This document shows positions 1 to 9,734 of a DNA stretch of 51,276 nucleotides, one piece after another; positions within the stretch are counted from its first letter, which is position 1; every line of letters begins with the position of its first letter. A program made the position numbers and the translations under genes. The stretch lies in contig NZ_JPUG01000040.1 in NCBI RefSeq assembly GCF_000739015.1, positions 1-51,276 of the forward strand, given 5' to 3'. The notes beneath the pieces are model-generated. The model did no database searches. It was given only the letters and a program-made list of their open reading frames with translations, and was not told the DNA's origin. Source of the DNA: Microvirga sp. BSC39 (GTDB lineage: Bacteria > Pseudomonadota > Alphaproteobacteria > Rhizobiales > Beijerinckiaceae).

Positions 1-1425
1 GTCAGCGGTGTGCTGCGCTATCTCGTTGACCACGACCTTCGCCTGCCGGATCGCATTCGCCGCGGGCCGCACAAAGGAGAGGTGCACTGGACCCGGCCCA
101 ACGGGCAGACGCTGCGCGACATGTTGCGCAACCCGCTCTATGCCGGCGCCTATGTCTATGGCCGCCGCACCTATGACGGCCGCCTGCGCCGGCCCGGCCA
201 GCCGCACAGCGGCAAACGCTTCCTGCGCGATCCAAAGGCCTGGAAGGTTCTGCACCGAGGCATGCGTCCGGCCTACATTGATTGGGACACCTTCGAGCGG
301 AACCAGGAGCAGATGGCCGCCAATCGCGCCCGCCACACCGGCCTTCCCCGCGGCGGTCCCGCGCTGCTCGGCGGGCTGGTGGCCTGCGGGGTCTGTGGCC
401 GGCGCATGTGCGTCACCTACAACGACGATGGCCGGGAGGCGCGGTATTCCTGCAATCAGATGGCGACGACCTACGGCGCGCCCCAGTGCCAGTCGATCAG
501 TGCCCGCCCGGTGGATGAGCATGTCAGTGCCCTGATGCTGGAAGCGCTCTCGCCGTCGGCGATTGAGGTCAGCCTGCAGGTGGCCGAGGATCTCGAGCTG
601 GAGCGCCAGCAACGACGGCGGCACTGGAAGCAGCGGCTGGAACGGGCAATCTACGAGGCGGATCTGGCCCGCCGGCGCTATGAGGCGGTCGACCCGTCCA
701 ACCGCCTCGTCGCCCGCACCCTGGAGCGGGACTGGGAAGCCGCGCCGGCCGCCCACCAGACGCCGGAGAGTGAGCACCACCGGGTCCTGGCCTGCGAGCC
801 GGACCCGCTGACGCCCGAGGAACCGGCAGCCGTGCACTGCCTGGCCGAGGACATTCCGGCCCTGTGGAGCGCCGCATCCACAACGGCGCGCGACCGGCAG
901 ACGATCGCGCGGACCATGCTCGAACGCGTGGTAATCCATCTGCAGGGCGCGACCGAGCGGGCGGAGATCGCGTGCCACTGGGCCGGCGGCGTCATCACCC
1001 GGCATGCGGTGATCCGTCCGGTGCGGCGGTTCGAGCAGCTGGCGAACTTCGATCAGCTGCTGGCACGGGCGGTGGAGTTGCGGACGGCCGGTACCACGGC
1101 AGAGCAGATTGCTGCCATCCTGAACGCGGAGGGCTTTCGGCCGGCCAAGCGCAGCGCCTTCAACGCTCCGATGATCCGGCGCCTGCTGCAGCGGCACGGA
1201 CACGGCACGACCCGGCCGATCTGGTCCGGGAAAGTGCCGCGTGCGGATGCTGAGGAAATGACCTTGCAGGAGGTGGCCGACCAACTCGGAACCCACTGGC
1301 AGACGGTGTACGGCTGGCTGCGGCGTGGCACGCTCAAGGGCCGGCTGGCTCAGGTGGGCAAACAACGCATTTGGCTGGTGAAGCTCGCGGATAGCCCCGC
1401 AGCTCGCATCAAGCCATCAGACTGA
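1..1425 (+). CDS. Large serine recombinase, C-terminal part (5' end outside window)
   Basis: The open frame runs in from the left edge, so the catalytic resolvase domain with its serine is not visible. What remains is a recombinase DNA-binding domain ([13 protein letters not shown]), then a zinc-ribbon with paired cysteines ([10 protein letters not shown] and YSCNQ), then a long charged helical part. Near the C-terminus is a helix-turn-helix with the motif [19 protein letters not shown]. This order matches large serine recombinases that move islands, phages or IS607-like elements by site-specific strand exchange. The gene is GC-rich, unlike the polysaccharide genes to its right, and its stop overlaps an IS630 scrap. 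It may mark the border of the island. The family is clear; whether it moves this island is inference. Confidence 0.85.
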   Translation, partial: VSGVLRYLVDHDLRLPDRIRRGPHKGEVHWTRPNGQTLRDMLRNPLYAGAYVYGRRTYDGRLRRPGQPHSGKRFLRDPKAWKVLHRGMRPAYIDWDTFERNQEQMAANRARHTGLPRGGPALLGGLVACGVCGRRMCVTYNDDGREARYSCNQMATTYGAPQCQSISARPVDEHVSALMLEALSPSAIEVSLQVAEDLELERQQRRRHWKQRLERAIYEADLARRRYEAVDPSNRLVARTLERDWEAAPAAHQTPESEHHRVLACEPDPLTPEEPAAVHCLAEDIPALWSAASTTARDRQTIARTMLERVVIHLQGATERAEIACHWAGGVITRHAVIRPVRRFEQLANFDQLLARAVELRTAGTTAEQIAAILNAEGFRPAKRSAFNAPMIRRLLQRHGHGTTRPIWSGKVPRADAEEMTLQEVADQLGTHWQTVYGWLRRGTLKGRLAQVGKQRIWLVKLADSPAARIKPSD

Positions 1426-1624
1426 ACGTCAACAGGAAGCAGTTATTGAGAGGCATTATGGCAAAACGATCGAGCAGGTCTTCTCCCAGATCAAAGCCCA
1501 TCTGCGCAAAGCCGAAGCCCGAACCGTCGAGGCGCTCTGGCGGGCCATCGGCGACATCTGTGATCTCGTCGAGCCCGAGGCATGCCGTAACTACTTCACC
1601 GCGGCCGGATACGGATTCGTCTGA
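1424..1624 (+). pseudogene. IS630-family transposase, C-terminal remnant
   Basis: One frame, starting inside the recombinase stop codon, reads [20 protein letters not shown] and further on [14 protein letters not shown] and [14 protein letters not shown] before a TGA. This is the typical end of IS630/Tc1-like DDE transposases: the helix carrying the last acidic residue, then a short tail with NYF and AGY. The first roughly 80 percent of the gene is missing and no start codon fits, so it is a dead fragment. It lies directly against the recombinase gene, which suggests a deletion or recombination joined the two. Confidence 0.7.
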
Positions 1625-2068
1625 ATGACCGGTGCTCTAGTAATTTGATGTGCTTGGTGAAGGACAGGGCTGGCAGCAGCTTATGAGATGTGCCTGTTTT
1701 GAAGCAACTGACCAGCAAAAACCCACCTTGAGCGGGGTTCAACAGCCTTCGCTAAGCGTCGACGGCGACGCCCCTACCACTGAATGCTGAACGATCTGCC
1801 GCCATGGGCTTGTGGCCCAGCCGCGGGCGCCCCTGGCTGGAAATTCGGTGTTTCGAGTAACTGACACATGATCTGCAGTTGCCAACAAGACGAGCACCGC
1901 ACCCGTTACCTCCTATTGCACGCTGAAATTAATCATAAGAGTGATTTCAACTCGCGCCTATAGCCACGGCTGATGACTCAGGAGCCCATGGATTGTACAT
2001 AGTATCGTGGAGCACGAGCCTCTCCTAGCTGTATAGGCATGTTGCTGCTGGATTGAACGAGCGGCGCT
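1625..2068. other. Intergenic, no gene recognised
   Basis: About 440 bases between the IS630 scrap and the first glycosyltransferase. No open frame here resembles a known protein and no clear terminator is visible. It presumably holds the promoter of the operon that starts at 2069, but I could not identify convincing -35/-10 boxes. Confidence 0.4.
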
Positions 2069-3010
2069 ATGGCGAGGATATCTGAACCTGTCAGAGTTAG
2101 TGTCTTGGTGATTGCCTACAATCACGAGCGGTTCGTTCGTCATGCTCTCGAGAGTGTCATGGCACAGCAGACGGACTTTCCGTTCGAGGTCATCGTCAGC
2201 GAGGACGCGTCAACCGACAGAACACCACAAATCATACACTCTATCGCCCGGCGATGGCCAGGTCGGATCCATGTTCTTGAATCAAAGCGCAACCTGCGTT
2301 CCAATGAGGTAGTAGCGCGTGGACTCCGAGTGGCTCAAGGAAAGTACATTTCCTTGCTCGACGGTGACGATTTCTGGACGTCCACCTCGAAACTCCAGGC
2401 TCAAGCCTCTTTTCTGGACGAAAATCCGGATTGTGCAGCCGTATTTCATAATGCGTTAGTGGCCAACGGGGACGTGACTAGCCCGCAACGCTGGACGCCT
2501 TCTCACCAAAAAAAGTTCTCGAACCTCCACGATATCTGGTACGGCAATCCATTCGCGACCTGCGCTGGGATGCTGCGCCTCGCTCCTATCCAAGATGTTC
2601 CAGAGTGGTACGCCGCATTCTTCCCAATCACCGATTGGCCACTGTACATCTTATGTGCAGAGAAGGGTAAGATCGCCTTCCAGGATGAGGATGTTGGTGT
2701 CTATCGCATGCACGACGGGGGCATGTTTTCGTCACTGCCCAATGGACAAAAAAGAAAGCTAATATTCTCGTTCTACCGTCGGATGAACGAAGTGCTGAAT
2801 TTCAAATACGATCGTATCGCACGAGAAGCCTGCTCCCGGTACTTCTACGATTGGTCCGTTGAATTCTCATCAAACGGCAAGATTAATCAGGCTTGGGAGT
2901 GTCTCTGGCGCGCTTCTTTAGGTGGTGGCGTCGGAGATTCAGTATCATACAGACAAGTGCTTGGTTTAGCGAAGCATCTTCTAGTTCAAAGGCTGTTGTC
3001 ATCAACATGA
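2069..3010 (+). CDS. Family 2 glycosyltransferase
   Basis: A 313-residue GT-A fold enzyme expected to move a sugar from a nucleotide donor to a growing lipid-linked glycan at the cytoplasmic membrane face. The N-terminus has the GT2 start (VSVLVIAYNHERF, residues 10-22), the nucleotide-binding acidic pair in SEDAST (residues 44-49) and the metal-binding DGDD at 98-101. A later TDW and YRMHDGG region fits the acceptor-side half of the domain. There is no membrane segment. It is the first gene of a compact operon; its stop overlaps the next ATG in an ATGA. The sugar and linkage cannot be told from sequence. Confidence 0.88.
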   Translation: MARISEPVRVSVLVIAYNHERFVRHALESVMAQQTDFPFEVIVSEDASTDRTPQIIHSIARRWPGRIHVLESKRNLRSNEVVARGLRVAQGKYISLLDGDDFWTSTSKLQAQASFLDENPDCAAVFHNALVANGDVTSPQRWTPSHQKKFSNLHDIWYGNPFATCAGMLRLAPIQDVPEWYAAFFPITDWPLYILCAEKGKIAFQDEDVGVYRMHDGGMFSSLPNGQKRKLIFSFYRRMNEVLNFKYDRIAREACSRYFYDWSVEFSSNGKINQAWECLWRASLGGGVGDSVSYRQVLGLAKHLLVQRLLSST

Positions 3011-3996
3011 CTGGAGCAATTCAGTACCGCAGCACAGTGTCAGCTCTCGCGTCGGATGTGGAGCGTCCACTTTGGTCCGTGATGATCCCCACATATAACT
3101 GTGCTCAGTATTTAGGTGAGACCATCAGAAGCGTCTTGGATCAAGACCCAGGTCCAAACCTCATGCAAATTGAGGTGGTCGATGATAACTCCACCCAAGA
3201 TGATCCAGCCGCTGTAGTAAGGTCTGTAGGGCAGGGGAGGGTTGGATTCTTCAAGCAAGCACGAAACGTCGGACATATTTCAAACTTTGAGACCTGCCTC
3301 AACCGCGCGCGGGGTCATCTGGTCCATATTCTGCATGGAGACGATTGCGTTCGGCCCAAATTTTACGAGAAGCTCGGACAAGGATTTGAGCTTGCTCCTG
3401 AAATCGGTGCAGCGTTCTGCAGGCAAGCCTTCGTCGATGCCTCAGGTCGAAGGTTGTCATTTTCTCCCTTAGAAGAACCCGCTGCGGGCATTCTCCCCAA
3501 CGCGTTGCTTCGCCTGGCGCAGGAGCAGAGGATCATGACGCCCTCAATCGTTGTCAGGCGCGAGGTCTACGAACGACTTGGCGCGTTCGATCGGCGGCTG
3601 GCATGCAGTGAAGATTGGGAAATGTGGGTTCGCATCGCGGCGAATTATCCGATTTGGTACGAACCCGAGCCGCTCGCGCTATATCGACTTCATGACGCCT
3701 CTTCATCCGCGCGGCACCAACTCACAGCGGAGGATATGGCTTATACCCGGGCGGCAATCGAAATCTTCCGCGCCTACCTGCCGGACGCAATAAAGCCAAC
3801 GGCAGAGCGACATGCTCGCAACGCCTATGCTCGTTCTGCGATTGCAGCAGCAGGTCAGATGTTGGAAAAGGGCGACGTCTCAGCATTCTTTGCGCAGCTT
3901 CGGGAGGCCCTTCTCTTCGAACATTCTTTTGACGTTCTGCTGCGTGCGGCACGAATGTTTGTTCGGTCCGGTATTCATAGGTTGCGTCATGGTTGA
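3007..3996 (+). CDS. Family 2 glycosyltransferase
   Basis: A 329-residue GT2 enzyme. I chose the ATG at 3007 because it overlaps the preceding stop as ATGA, the usual sign of translational coupling, although the frame is open further upstream. Visible motifs are WSVMIPTYNCAQYL near residue 23, VDDNS at 58-62 and the DxD-type HGDD at 110-113. A typical LACSEDWEMWVRIA segment follows, with the ED that marks the catalytic base region of many GT2 enzymes. It overlaps the next gene by 8 bases. It probably adds one sugar of the left-hand glycan; donor and acceptor are unknown. Confidence 0.88.
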   Translation: MTGAIQYRSTVSALASDVERPLWSVMIPTYNCAQYLGETIRSVLDQDPGPNLMQIEVVDDNSTQDDPAAVVRSVGQGRVGFFKQARNVGHISNFETCLNRARGHLVHILHGDDCVRPKFYEKLGQGFELAPEIGAAFCRQAFVDASGRRLSFSPLEEPAAGILPNALLRLAQEQRIMTPSIVVRREVYERLGAFDRRLACSEDWEMWVRIAANYPIWYEPEPLALYRLHDASSSARHQLTAEDMAYTRAAIEIFRAYLPDAIKPTAERHARNAYARSAIAAAGQMLEKGDVSAFFAQLREALLFEHSFDVLLRAARMFVRSGIHRLRHG

Positions 3997-5086
3997 GTCA
4001 TCTGACAGATGCACACCTGTGTCAGTGGCTATTGCTGGTTGTGGGGCTGTCACTCGGCTGTATTATGCGCCAGCTTTGGCGGCGCTTACAGCCGCTGGCA
4101 AGATTGAGCTCAAGGTCGCATTCGACCCCGATCGCACGAGTGCCGAAGCACTCTGCAGTCAGTTCAAAGCAGCAAGAGTCGCGGACACGTTTAGCGATTG
4201 TTTGAACGGCCCAGAGGTCCTTATTGTCGCTTCGCCGCCCCATTTTCACGCGGAACAGGTCACGGCAGCTCTCACAGCGGGCCTTCATGTTTTTTGTGAA
4301 AAGCCCTTAGCGACGAACAGCAGCGATGCTGACCGCATGTTGACTGCAGCCAAGCAAAGCAAGCGAATGCTCGGCGTAGGCCTCATACGCCGACATCTTC
4401 CAGCTGCTCGTATGATCCGTGACCTTCTAGCAGCTGACGTTTTGGGTCGTCCACGCCGCGTGCACTGCTTTGAAGGGGGGCCTATGAGTTGGCCCGTACA
4501 CTCACCGGCATACTTTTCCCGCTCTCTTTCAGGCGGCGGCGTGCTCCAGGATGTCGGCACCCATGTGCTTGATCTTCTAACATGGTGGTTTGGACCGCCT
4601 CTAGCCGTCGACTACGAAGATGATTCTATGGGTGGTGTTGAGGCAAATTGTCGAGTGGTGCTCGATTATTCAGACTTCCAAGCAGTGGTGCGCTTGAGCC
4701 GTGATTGGCAGCAACCGAACCGCTGGTTTATCGAGGGTGAAAAGAGTTGGCTTGCTTGGAATGCCAACGACGGTCGCGACCTTGAACTTGGCACCTGCGG
4801 GGGAAGTCTCACCCTTAGTGCGGCACTCAAGTGCAACACATCAAATCCCCAACGCATGAGGGCCTCCCACCCGGTTCATGACTTTAATGCTTCCTTCGAA
4901 AATCAGATTGCCTCCTTCATCAACGCCGTCCATGGCGGAACCCACGCTCCCGTCCCCGGTGAAGTTGGCCTCGATGTGGTACGGATTATCGATCGGTGCT
5001 ATGCCAACCGTAGGTTGATGCATATGCCATGGCTCTCGGATGCCGAGTTTTCACAGGCTTTAGCTCTCTCGGAAAACCTGACATGA
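3989..5086 (+). CDS. Gfo/Idh/MocA family NAD(P)-dependent oxidoreductase
   Basis: A 365-residue dehydrogenase. The N-terminal Rossmann fold shows VAIAGCGAVTRLYYAPAL (about residues 13-30) with the glycine-rich nucleotide loop. The family hallmark CEKPLATN lies at 103-110. A C-terminal alpha/beta domain begins around residue 120, with GGGVLQDVGTHVLDLL carrying the aspartate and histidine used in catalysis by many members. Relatives oxidise or reduce sugar hydroxyls, often on UDP-sugars such as UDP-GlcNAc uronates. Its place between glycosyltransferases and an epimerase suggests synthesis of an unusual nucleotide sugar for this operon. The ATG at 3989 overlaps the previous gene; the stop overlaps the next ATG. 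Confidence 0.87.
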   Translation: MVESSDRCTPVSVAIAGCGAVTRLYYAPALAALTAAGKIELKVAFDPDRTSAEALCSQFKAARVADTFSDCLNGPEVLIVASPPHFHAEQVTAALTAGLHVFCEKPLATNSSDADRMLTAAKQSKRMLGVGLIRRHLPAARMIRDLLAADVLGRPRRVHCFEGGPMSWPVHSPAYFSRSLSGGGVLQDVGTHVLDLLTWWFGPPLAVDYEDDSMGGVEANCRVVLDYSDFQAVVRLSRDWQQPNRWFIEGEKSWLAWNANDGRDLELGTCGGSLTLSAALKCNTSNPQRMRASHPVHDFNASFENQIASFINAVHGGTHAPVPGEVGLDVVRIIDRCYANRRLMHMPWLSDAEFSQALALSENLT

Positions 5087-6165
5087 GCCATACCATAGCT
5101 GTTCTTGGGGCCAATGGTTTCATCGGCGGACGGACGGTCGAGATGATGCGGCTACTCGGCTGGGCCGAGCCAAGGCCACTTGTCCGCCGTGCCGAGGCAC
5201 TCGCCCACGTCTGCCGTTTCGCCCTTGATGCCCGGGTCGCTGATGCTCGAGACGAGACCGCTCTGCGGGCGGCCTTTCTCGGCTGCCAAACCGTACTACA
5301 CGCTGTCGCTGGCGATCGCCACACGATTTTGGGAACGTTGGAACCTGTTTACCGAGCGGCCCACCAGGCTGGCGTAAAGCGGCTGATTTACTTGAGCACC
5401 GCGTCGGTCCATGGCCAAGATCCTGCACCCGGGACCGACGAAACCAGCCCGCTCTCAGACCGGCAGCCGATTGCCTATAACAACTTTAAGGTGCGTGCAG
5501 AAGCGCGGCTCTCTGCGTTGCGCCGCGCTGGGGACGTTGAAATCGTCATACTTCGTCCAGGTATTGTTCACGGCCCAAAGTCAGCTTGGACAGCGGGATT
5601 GGCAGATGAACTCCTCGCCGGGCAAGCGTACCTTGTCGGCGGTGGACGCGGCATATGCAACAGTATATACATCGACAATTTGGTGCATGCGATTCAGCTG
5701 GCTGCCAGGGCTCCACACATCGACGGCCAAGCTTTCTTGGTGAGCGATGCCGAACAGGTTACTTGGTGCGATCTGTGTCGGCCGATCGTGGAGGCGCTTG
5801 GATTCCGCATGGCGGATTTGCCAGATCCTCCTGTTGCAGCACCCCATCGTCCGCTGCTTAGCCGCCTCCGTCACACGCCAGAACTTGTCGCAGCCTATCG
5901 GAGGCTCCCAGAACCCATGCGGCACGCCTTGCGGGCCGGGTATGCCTCCTACCGGCTCCAGCGTGACAAGCCCGAAAAAAAAGCCCACGCCAGAAACCGG
6001 CTGGAGGCGAGCCACGAACGCGCGCTCCTCCACCAATGTGGCTACCGCTTACCCACGACACGAGCCAAGGAGCGCCTTGGCTTCGAACCAATCGTCACTT
6101 TTCCTGAGGCGGTGCGCAGGTCCGTTGCTTGGCTAAAATTTGCCGGGTATCCTGTAGTAGACTAA
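5083..6165 (+). CDS. NAD-dependent epimerase/dehydratase (extended SDR)
   Basis: A 360-residue extended short-chain dehydrogenase. The N-terminal GANGFIGG (residues 9-16) is the nucleotide-binding loop. STAS at 105-108 supplies the catalytic serine or threonine, and YNNFK at 132-136 is the YxxxK catalytic pair. A substrate-binding C-terminal half follows, with LRPGIVHGPKS. Such enzymes epimerise, dehydrate or reduce nucleotide-bound sugars. The start is fixed by an ATGA overlap with the oxidoreductase upstream, so the two are probably made together and may act in sequence on the same sugar nucleotide. The exact reaction cannot be inferred. Confidence 0.85.
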   Translation: MSHTIAVLGANGFIGGRTVEMMRLLGWAEPRPLVRRAEALAHVCRFALDARVADARDETALRAAFLGCQTVLHAVAGDRHTILGTLEPVYRAAHQAGVKRLIYLSTASVHGQDPAPGTDETSPLSDRQPIAYNNFKVRAEARLSALRRAGDVEIVILRPGIVHGPKSAWTAGLADELLAGQAYLVGGGRGICNSIYIDNLVHAIQLAARAPHIDGQAFLVSDAEQVTWCDLCRPIVEALGFRMADLPDPPVAAPHRPLLSRLRHTPELVAAYRRLPEPMRHALRAGYASYRLQRDKPEKKAHARNRLEASHERALLHQCGYRLPTTRAKERLGFEPIVTFPEAVRRSVAWLKFAGYPVVD

Positions 6166-6201
6166 CCCAATTCAAGGCTAGCGCTTCCTTGGAGATAGAT
6201 C

Positions 6202-7830
6202 TTGTCCCACTCCCACCTGCCTGAGCCCAACTCTCAGGACCACGCAACCGGGTCGACGAGACGTGCGCAGCCCGCGGATACATCCGTTTCCGTGATCATA
6301 ACCACTTTCAATGACTCTCATTATTTGGGCGATGCACTTGATAGTGTCGCTGCACAATCGGTAAAGCCAAAGGAAGTCATCGTTGTTGACGACGGATCGT
6401 CCGACGATCCCGCTGCCGTCACAGCCCGCTACCCAGATGTTCGTGTCATTCGGCAACCCAATCAAGGCTTAGCTGCGGCGCGTAATACTGGTCTGCGCGC
6501 GGCCAGTGGGCGCTATGTGCTCTTCCTTGATGCGGACGACATTTTGCTCTCGAAAGCCATTGAGGCGAACCTGCAGCAGTTTCAGGCAAACCCCTCTGCC
6601 GGATTCGTCTACGGCGCCTACCGATATGTGGACGAGCATCTGAACGTTCTGCACGTAGCAACTTTTCGTCCGATCGGAAACGACCCATACGCGGATTTCC
6701 TGAAAGAAAACTGCATCGGTATGCACGCGACCGTTCTTTACCAACGCGAATGCCTCGAAGCGATCGGAGGCTTCGATGCCAGCCTGAGGGCCTGTGAGGA
6801 TTACGATGTTTATCTAAGGATGGCGCAGCGGTATTCCATCGCCTGTGCGCCTGAGTTGATTGCCGATTACAGGCGGCATGAGCGCAACATGTCGCACAAC
6901 GCGCCGATGATGCTTGCTACGGCTCTTAAGGTGCTGCGGAAGCAAAAGGCCTACACAGGCTCCAACGAAAAATGGCGGAATGCACGCAGAACCGGGATCC
7001 TAAACATAAAGCAATATTACCTTCTGGAACATCTGCGGAGAGTTCGGAAAGCACTCAACCACGGCCACGAGCGACGGGCGATGGCCCGACAGACCATCAG
7101 CATGTTCAGCATGGCGCCTGGTTCACTTCTGACAGTTGGCCTGCGAGGGGCGCTGCGTGTCGCAGCGAAGCACCGGGACAAACGACCGCCACGCATGGGA
7201 GATCTCAGACGAACAGTACCTTTCAGCAATGAATTCGGCTACGATCGCGGAAAGCCGCTCGACCGCCACTATATAGAAGCCTTCCTGATGCAGAACGCCT
7301 CTGACATCAAGGGACGGGTCCTCGAGATTGGGGATAGTACCTACACAATGCAGTTTGGTGCTGAACGAGTGGCAACTGCCGACGTGTTAAACCGCTTCCC
7401 AGGAAACCCCCAAACAACGTTCCTCGGTGACCTAGCAGGTGAAAGCAATCTTCCGTCAGACACGTTCGACTGCGTTGTGCTAACCCAAACATTGCACCTC
7501 ATCTACGACATGCAAGCCGCCGTTCGCACCCTTCTACGAGTGTTGCGTCCTGGAGGGGTACTCCTCATTACTGTGCCTTGGGTAAGCTCAATCGACCGTG
7601 GGGAATGGGGAGATTCCTGGTACTGGTCACTAACTCCGCGTGCACTCGACCGCCTCCTGAGCGAGCACTTCGGAAGTGATAATGTCAGCATTAATCATTA
7701 CGGGAATGTGCTGGCTGCAACCGCGTTCTTGTATGGTCTCGCAGAGCATGAACTCACCCCCCAAGAACTCAATGTCCATGATCGTTTCTGCCCAGTCATT
7801 GTTGCAGGACGTGCAATCAAAAAGTTATAG
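6202..7830 (+). CDS. Bifunctional GT2 glycosyltransferase / SAM-dependent methyltransferase fusion
   Basis: A 542-residue two-domain protein. Residues about 28-250 are a GT2 domain: VSVIITTFNDSHYL, VVDDGSSD (61-68), NQGLAAARNTGL and LDADD (109-113), then an acceptor region with CEDYDVYLRM. After a basic helical linker, residues about 355-520 form a class I methyltransferase-like domain: VLEIGDSTYT near 373, DTFDCVVLTQTLHLI and LRPGGVLLITVPW near 448. Motif I lacks the usual GCGTG and reads GDSTYT, a variant I recall from methyltransferase-like proteins of polysaccharide clusters. It may add a sugar and O-methylate it to cap or mark the chain. The start is a TTG preceded by GGAG about 8 bases upstream. 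Confidence 0.82.
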   Translation: MSHSHLPEPNSQDHATGSTRRAQPADTSVSVIITTFNDSHYLGDALDSVAAQSVKPKEVIVVDDGSSDDPAAVTARYPDVRVIRQPNQGLAAARNTGLRAASGRYVLFLDADDILLSKAIEANLQQFQANPSAGFVYGAYRYVDEHLNVLHVATFRPIGNDPYADFLKENCIGMHATVLYQRECLEAIGGFDASLRACEDYDVYLRMAQRYSIACAPELIADYRRHERNMSHNAPMMLATALKVLRKQKAYTGSNEKWRNARRTGILNIKQYYLLEHLRRVRKALNHGHERRAMARQTISMFSMAPGSLLTVGLRGALRVAAKHRDKRPPRMGDLRRTVPFSNEFGYDRGKPLDRHYIEAFLMQNASDIKGRVLEIGDSTYTMQFGAERVATADVLNRFPGNPQTTFLGDLAGESNLPSDTFDCVVLTQTLHLIYDMQAAVRTLLRVLRPGGVLLITVPWVSSIDRGEWGDSWYWSLTPRALDRLLSEHFGSDNVSINHYGNVLAATAFLYGLAEHELTPQELNVHDRFCPVIVAGRAIKKL

Positions 7831-7834
7831 CTTG

Positions 7835-8812
7835 ATGAGAGGACTCGGGCGAGCACAGACTTTGCTGCGGCGACTTACGCGCCACGAGCGGCCAATCGTG
7901 TTGATGTATCATCGAGTCGCGGAAGTAGCCTGTGATCCCTGGCAACTTGCTGTGCGTCCGCATTACTTCGCTGATCATCTTAGAGTACTGACGAGTGAAC
8001 GGAAGGTGGTACCACTGGCTTGGCTTGTGGACGAACTGCAGGAAGGCCGCATACCTTTGAGAAGTGCCGTGCTTACCTTTGATGATGGCTATGCAGATGT
8101 GTTTCATACAGCCAAGCCAATCTTGGAGGAGTATGACTGTCCTGCAACCGTATTCCTAACTACTGGGGCACTGGATACTCCTGGGTTTTGGTGGGACGTT
8201 CTTAGCCGTATTATCTTAGAAACGCCCACTCTCCCTCTAACGCTCAATTTCGAGGCTGGTGGCAACAGCCACCACTTTGGTTCCTGGCAGGTAGGGCAGC
8301 CCGGCGGAGTGCAAGACATCGCGGCGCGTGAAGCGTTACATACCGAGCTTTGGCGAGCATTGCGGCCGCTCGACCCAATTGAGCGCGATTCTGCTCTTGC
8401 TGAACTCGCTACATGGGCGGGAGTTGACGTCAGTCCCCGCAGCAGTGATCGTGTAATGACATCGCAGGAGGCTCGAGCATTGTCAGAGTCCCCGCTCATC
8501 AGCATTGGAGCGCATACAGTTACTCATCCATCCTTGCCGCTCATCCCGGATAACGACAAGAGGCGGGAGATTTGCGATAGCCGGATGGCATGCGAGCGCA
8601 TTGTGGCGCACCCTATTCCAGGATTTGCCTATCCCTTCGGTGACCAGGATGATGCGAGCGTTTCGGCAGCCCGTGCAGCAGGGATCCAGTTCGCCTGCAC
8701 AACCGATGCTGGCGTCATCACTCCCAAAACTGATCTCATGAAAATACCACGCATCTTGGCTGCCGACTGGAGCCAAGATGATTTCCGTCAAAATGTCCTA
8801 AGCTTCTGCTGA
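7835..8812 (+). CDS. Polysaccharide deacetylase (NodB-type, carbohydrate esterase 4)
   Basis: A 325-residue enzyme. IVLMYHRVAE (21-30) opens the NodB domain, TFDDGY at 81-86 gives the catalytic and metal-binding aspartates, and GAHTVTHPS near 226-233 supplies the two metal-binding histidines. FAYPFGDQDD is the later conserved arginine/proline-loop region. The family removes acetyl groups from N-acetylated sugars in glycans. No signal peptide is seen, so it may act on a lipid-linked or nucleotide substrate in the cytoplasm. The frame is open into the previous gene; I placed the start at ATG 7835, just after the upstream stop, because the earlier stretch has no family features. ATG 7778 is an alternative. 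Confidence 0.85.
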   Translation: MRGLGRAQTLLRRLTRHERPIVLMYHRVAEVACDPWQLAVRPHYFADHLRVLTSERKVVPLAWLVDELQEGRIPLRSAVLTFDDGYADVFHTAKPILEEYDCPATVFLTTGALDTPGFWWDVLSRIILETPTLPLTLNFEAGGNSHHFGSWQVGQPGGVQDIAAREALHTELWRALRPLDPIERDSALAELATWAGVDVSPRSSDRVMTSQEARALSESPLISIGAHTVTHPSLPLIPDNDKRREICDSRMACERIVAHPIPGFAYPFGDQDDASVSAARAAGIQFACTTDAGVITPKTDLMKIPRILAADWSQDDFRQNVLSFC

Positions 8813-8858
8813 AAAAGGCTCTCCGCTCTGATCTTCTCGCCCTCAGGGTGTTCCGGAC

Positions 8859-9734
8859 ATGTCACCTCCTTCCCCATGCGTCAGCGTGATTATCATCGTC
8901 TTCAACGGTGAAGAATTCCTGCAGCAAGCCATCGTCAGCGTCATTAGCCAGACGTTTGTTGACTGGGAGCTGCTAATCGTTGACGACGGTTCCATGGATG
9001 GAAGCGCAAATATTGCGCAACGATACGCAGATCAAGATCCTCGCATTCAGGTTCTCTTCCATAGCGATCGGAAGAACCATGGCATGAGTGCTGCGCGAAA
9101 CCTTGGGCTTGCCCATGCTCGGGGTGAGTTCGTTGGCTTCCTGGATGCCGATGATGTCTGGATGCCAGAGAAGCTTGCTGAGCAGATATCAATCTTAAAG
9201 GCTCAGCCAAGTGCTGGCATGGTCTATGGCCGCACGCTAATCTGGTCGTCTTGGGCGGACGGGGAGGGCAGCGACTTCTATTATGACCTTGGATTACCGC
9301 CTAACAAAATCTACGAACCGCCGATCCTGTTTCACGTCCTCCTTGCCAACAAATCTCAAACTCCAACAACATGTAATGCGCTTATCCGTGGCAGTCTCAC
9401 CAGGCAGGTGGGTGGCTTTGGCGAGGCCTTCACGGGTATGTTTGAAGATCAAGTCTTCTTTTCAAAGGTGCTCCTCCGCGCTCCAACCTTCCTATCAGAT
9501 CGCACTTGGGCGAAGTACCGGCGACACTCATCAAGTTGCTCTGCACAATCCGCAGCCGCGGGTGAGGATGAGAAAGCCAGGCTTGCCTTTCTAAAATGGT
9601 TGAACGCATACGCAGCCCGTGAGAACGTGCAAATTGGCACTCGGCTCCGAATCTGGAGGGAAGTGACGCGGTGCGGGAAAAAGGTCATTGCCAACCGTCT
9701 TCGACGATCGTTGAGCAATAGGATACTACCCTGA
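8859..9734 (+). CDS. Family 2 glycosyltransferase
   Basis: A 291-residue GT2 enzyme. It shows VSVIIIVFNGEEFLQQAI (about 8-25), VDDGS at 41-45, GMSAARNLGLAHARGE and the DxD-type LDADD at 95-99. The C-terminal part, with TCNALIRGSL and MFEDQVFF, matches the acceptor half of chain-extending transferases. It closely resembles the next protein in layout and in motifs such as DWELL(I/L)xDDGS and SAQP-like spacing, so the pair may be tandem paralogues. The stop overlaps the next start (TGATG). It probably adds one residue of the left-hand glycan. Confidence 0.88.
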   Translation: MSPPSPCVSVIIIVFNGEEFLQQAIVSVISQTFVDWELLIVDDGSMDGSANIAQRYADQDPRIQVLFHSDRKNHGMSAARNLGLAHARGEFVGFLDADDVWMPEKLAEQISILKAQPSAGMVYGRTLIWSSWADGEGSDFYYDLGLPPNKIYEPPILFHVLLANKSQTPTTCNALIRGSLTRQVGGFGEAFTGMFEDQVFFSKVLLRAPTFLSDRTWAKYRRHSSSCSAQSAAAGEDEKARLAFLKWLNAYAARENVQIGTRLRIWREVTRCGKKVIANRLRRSLSNRILP

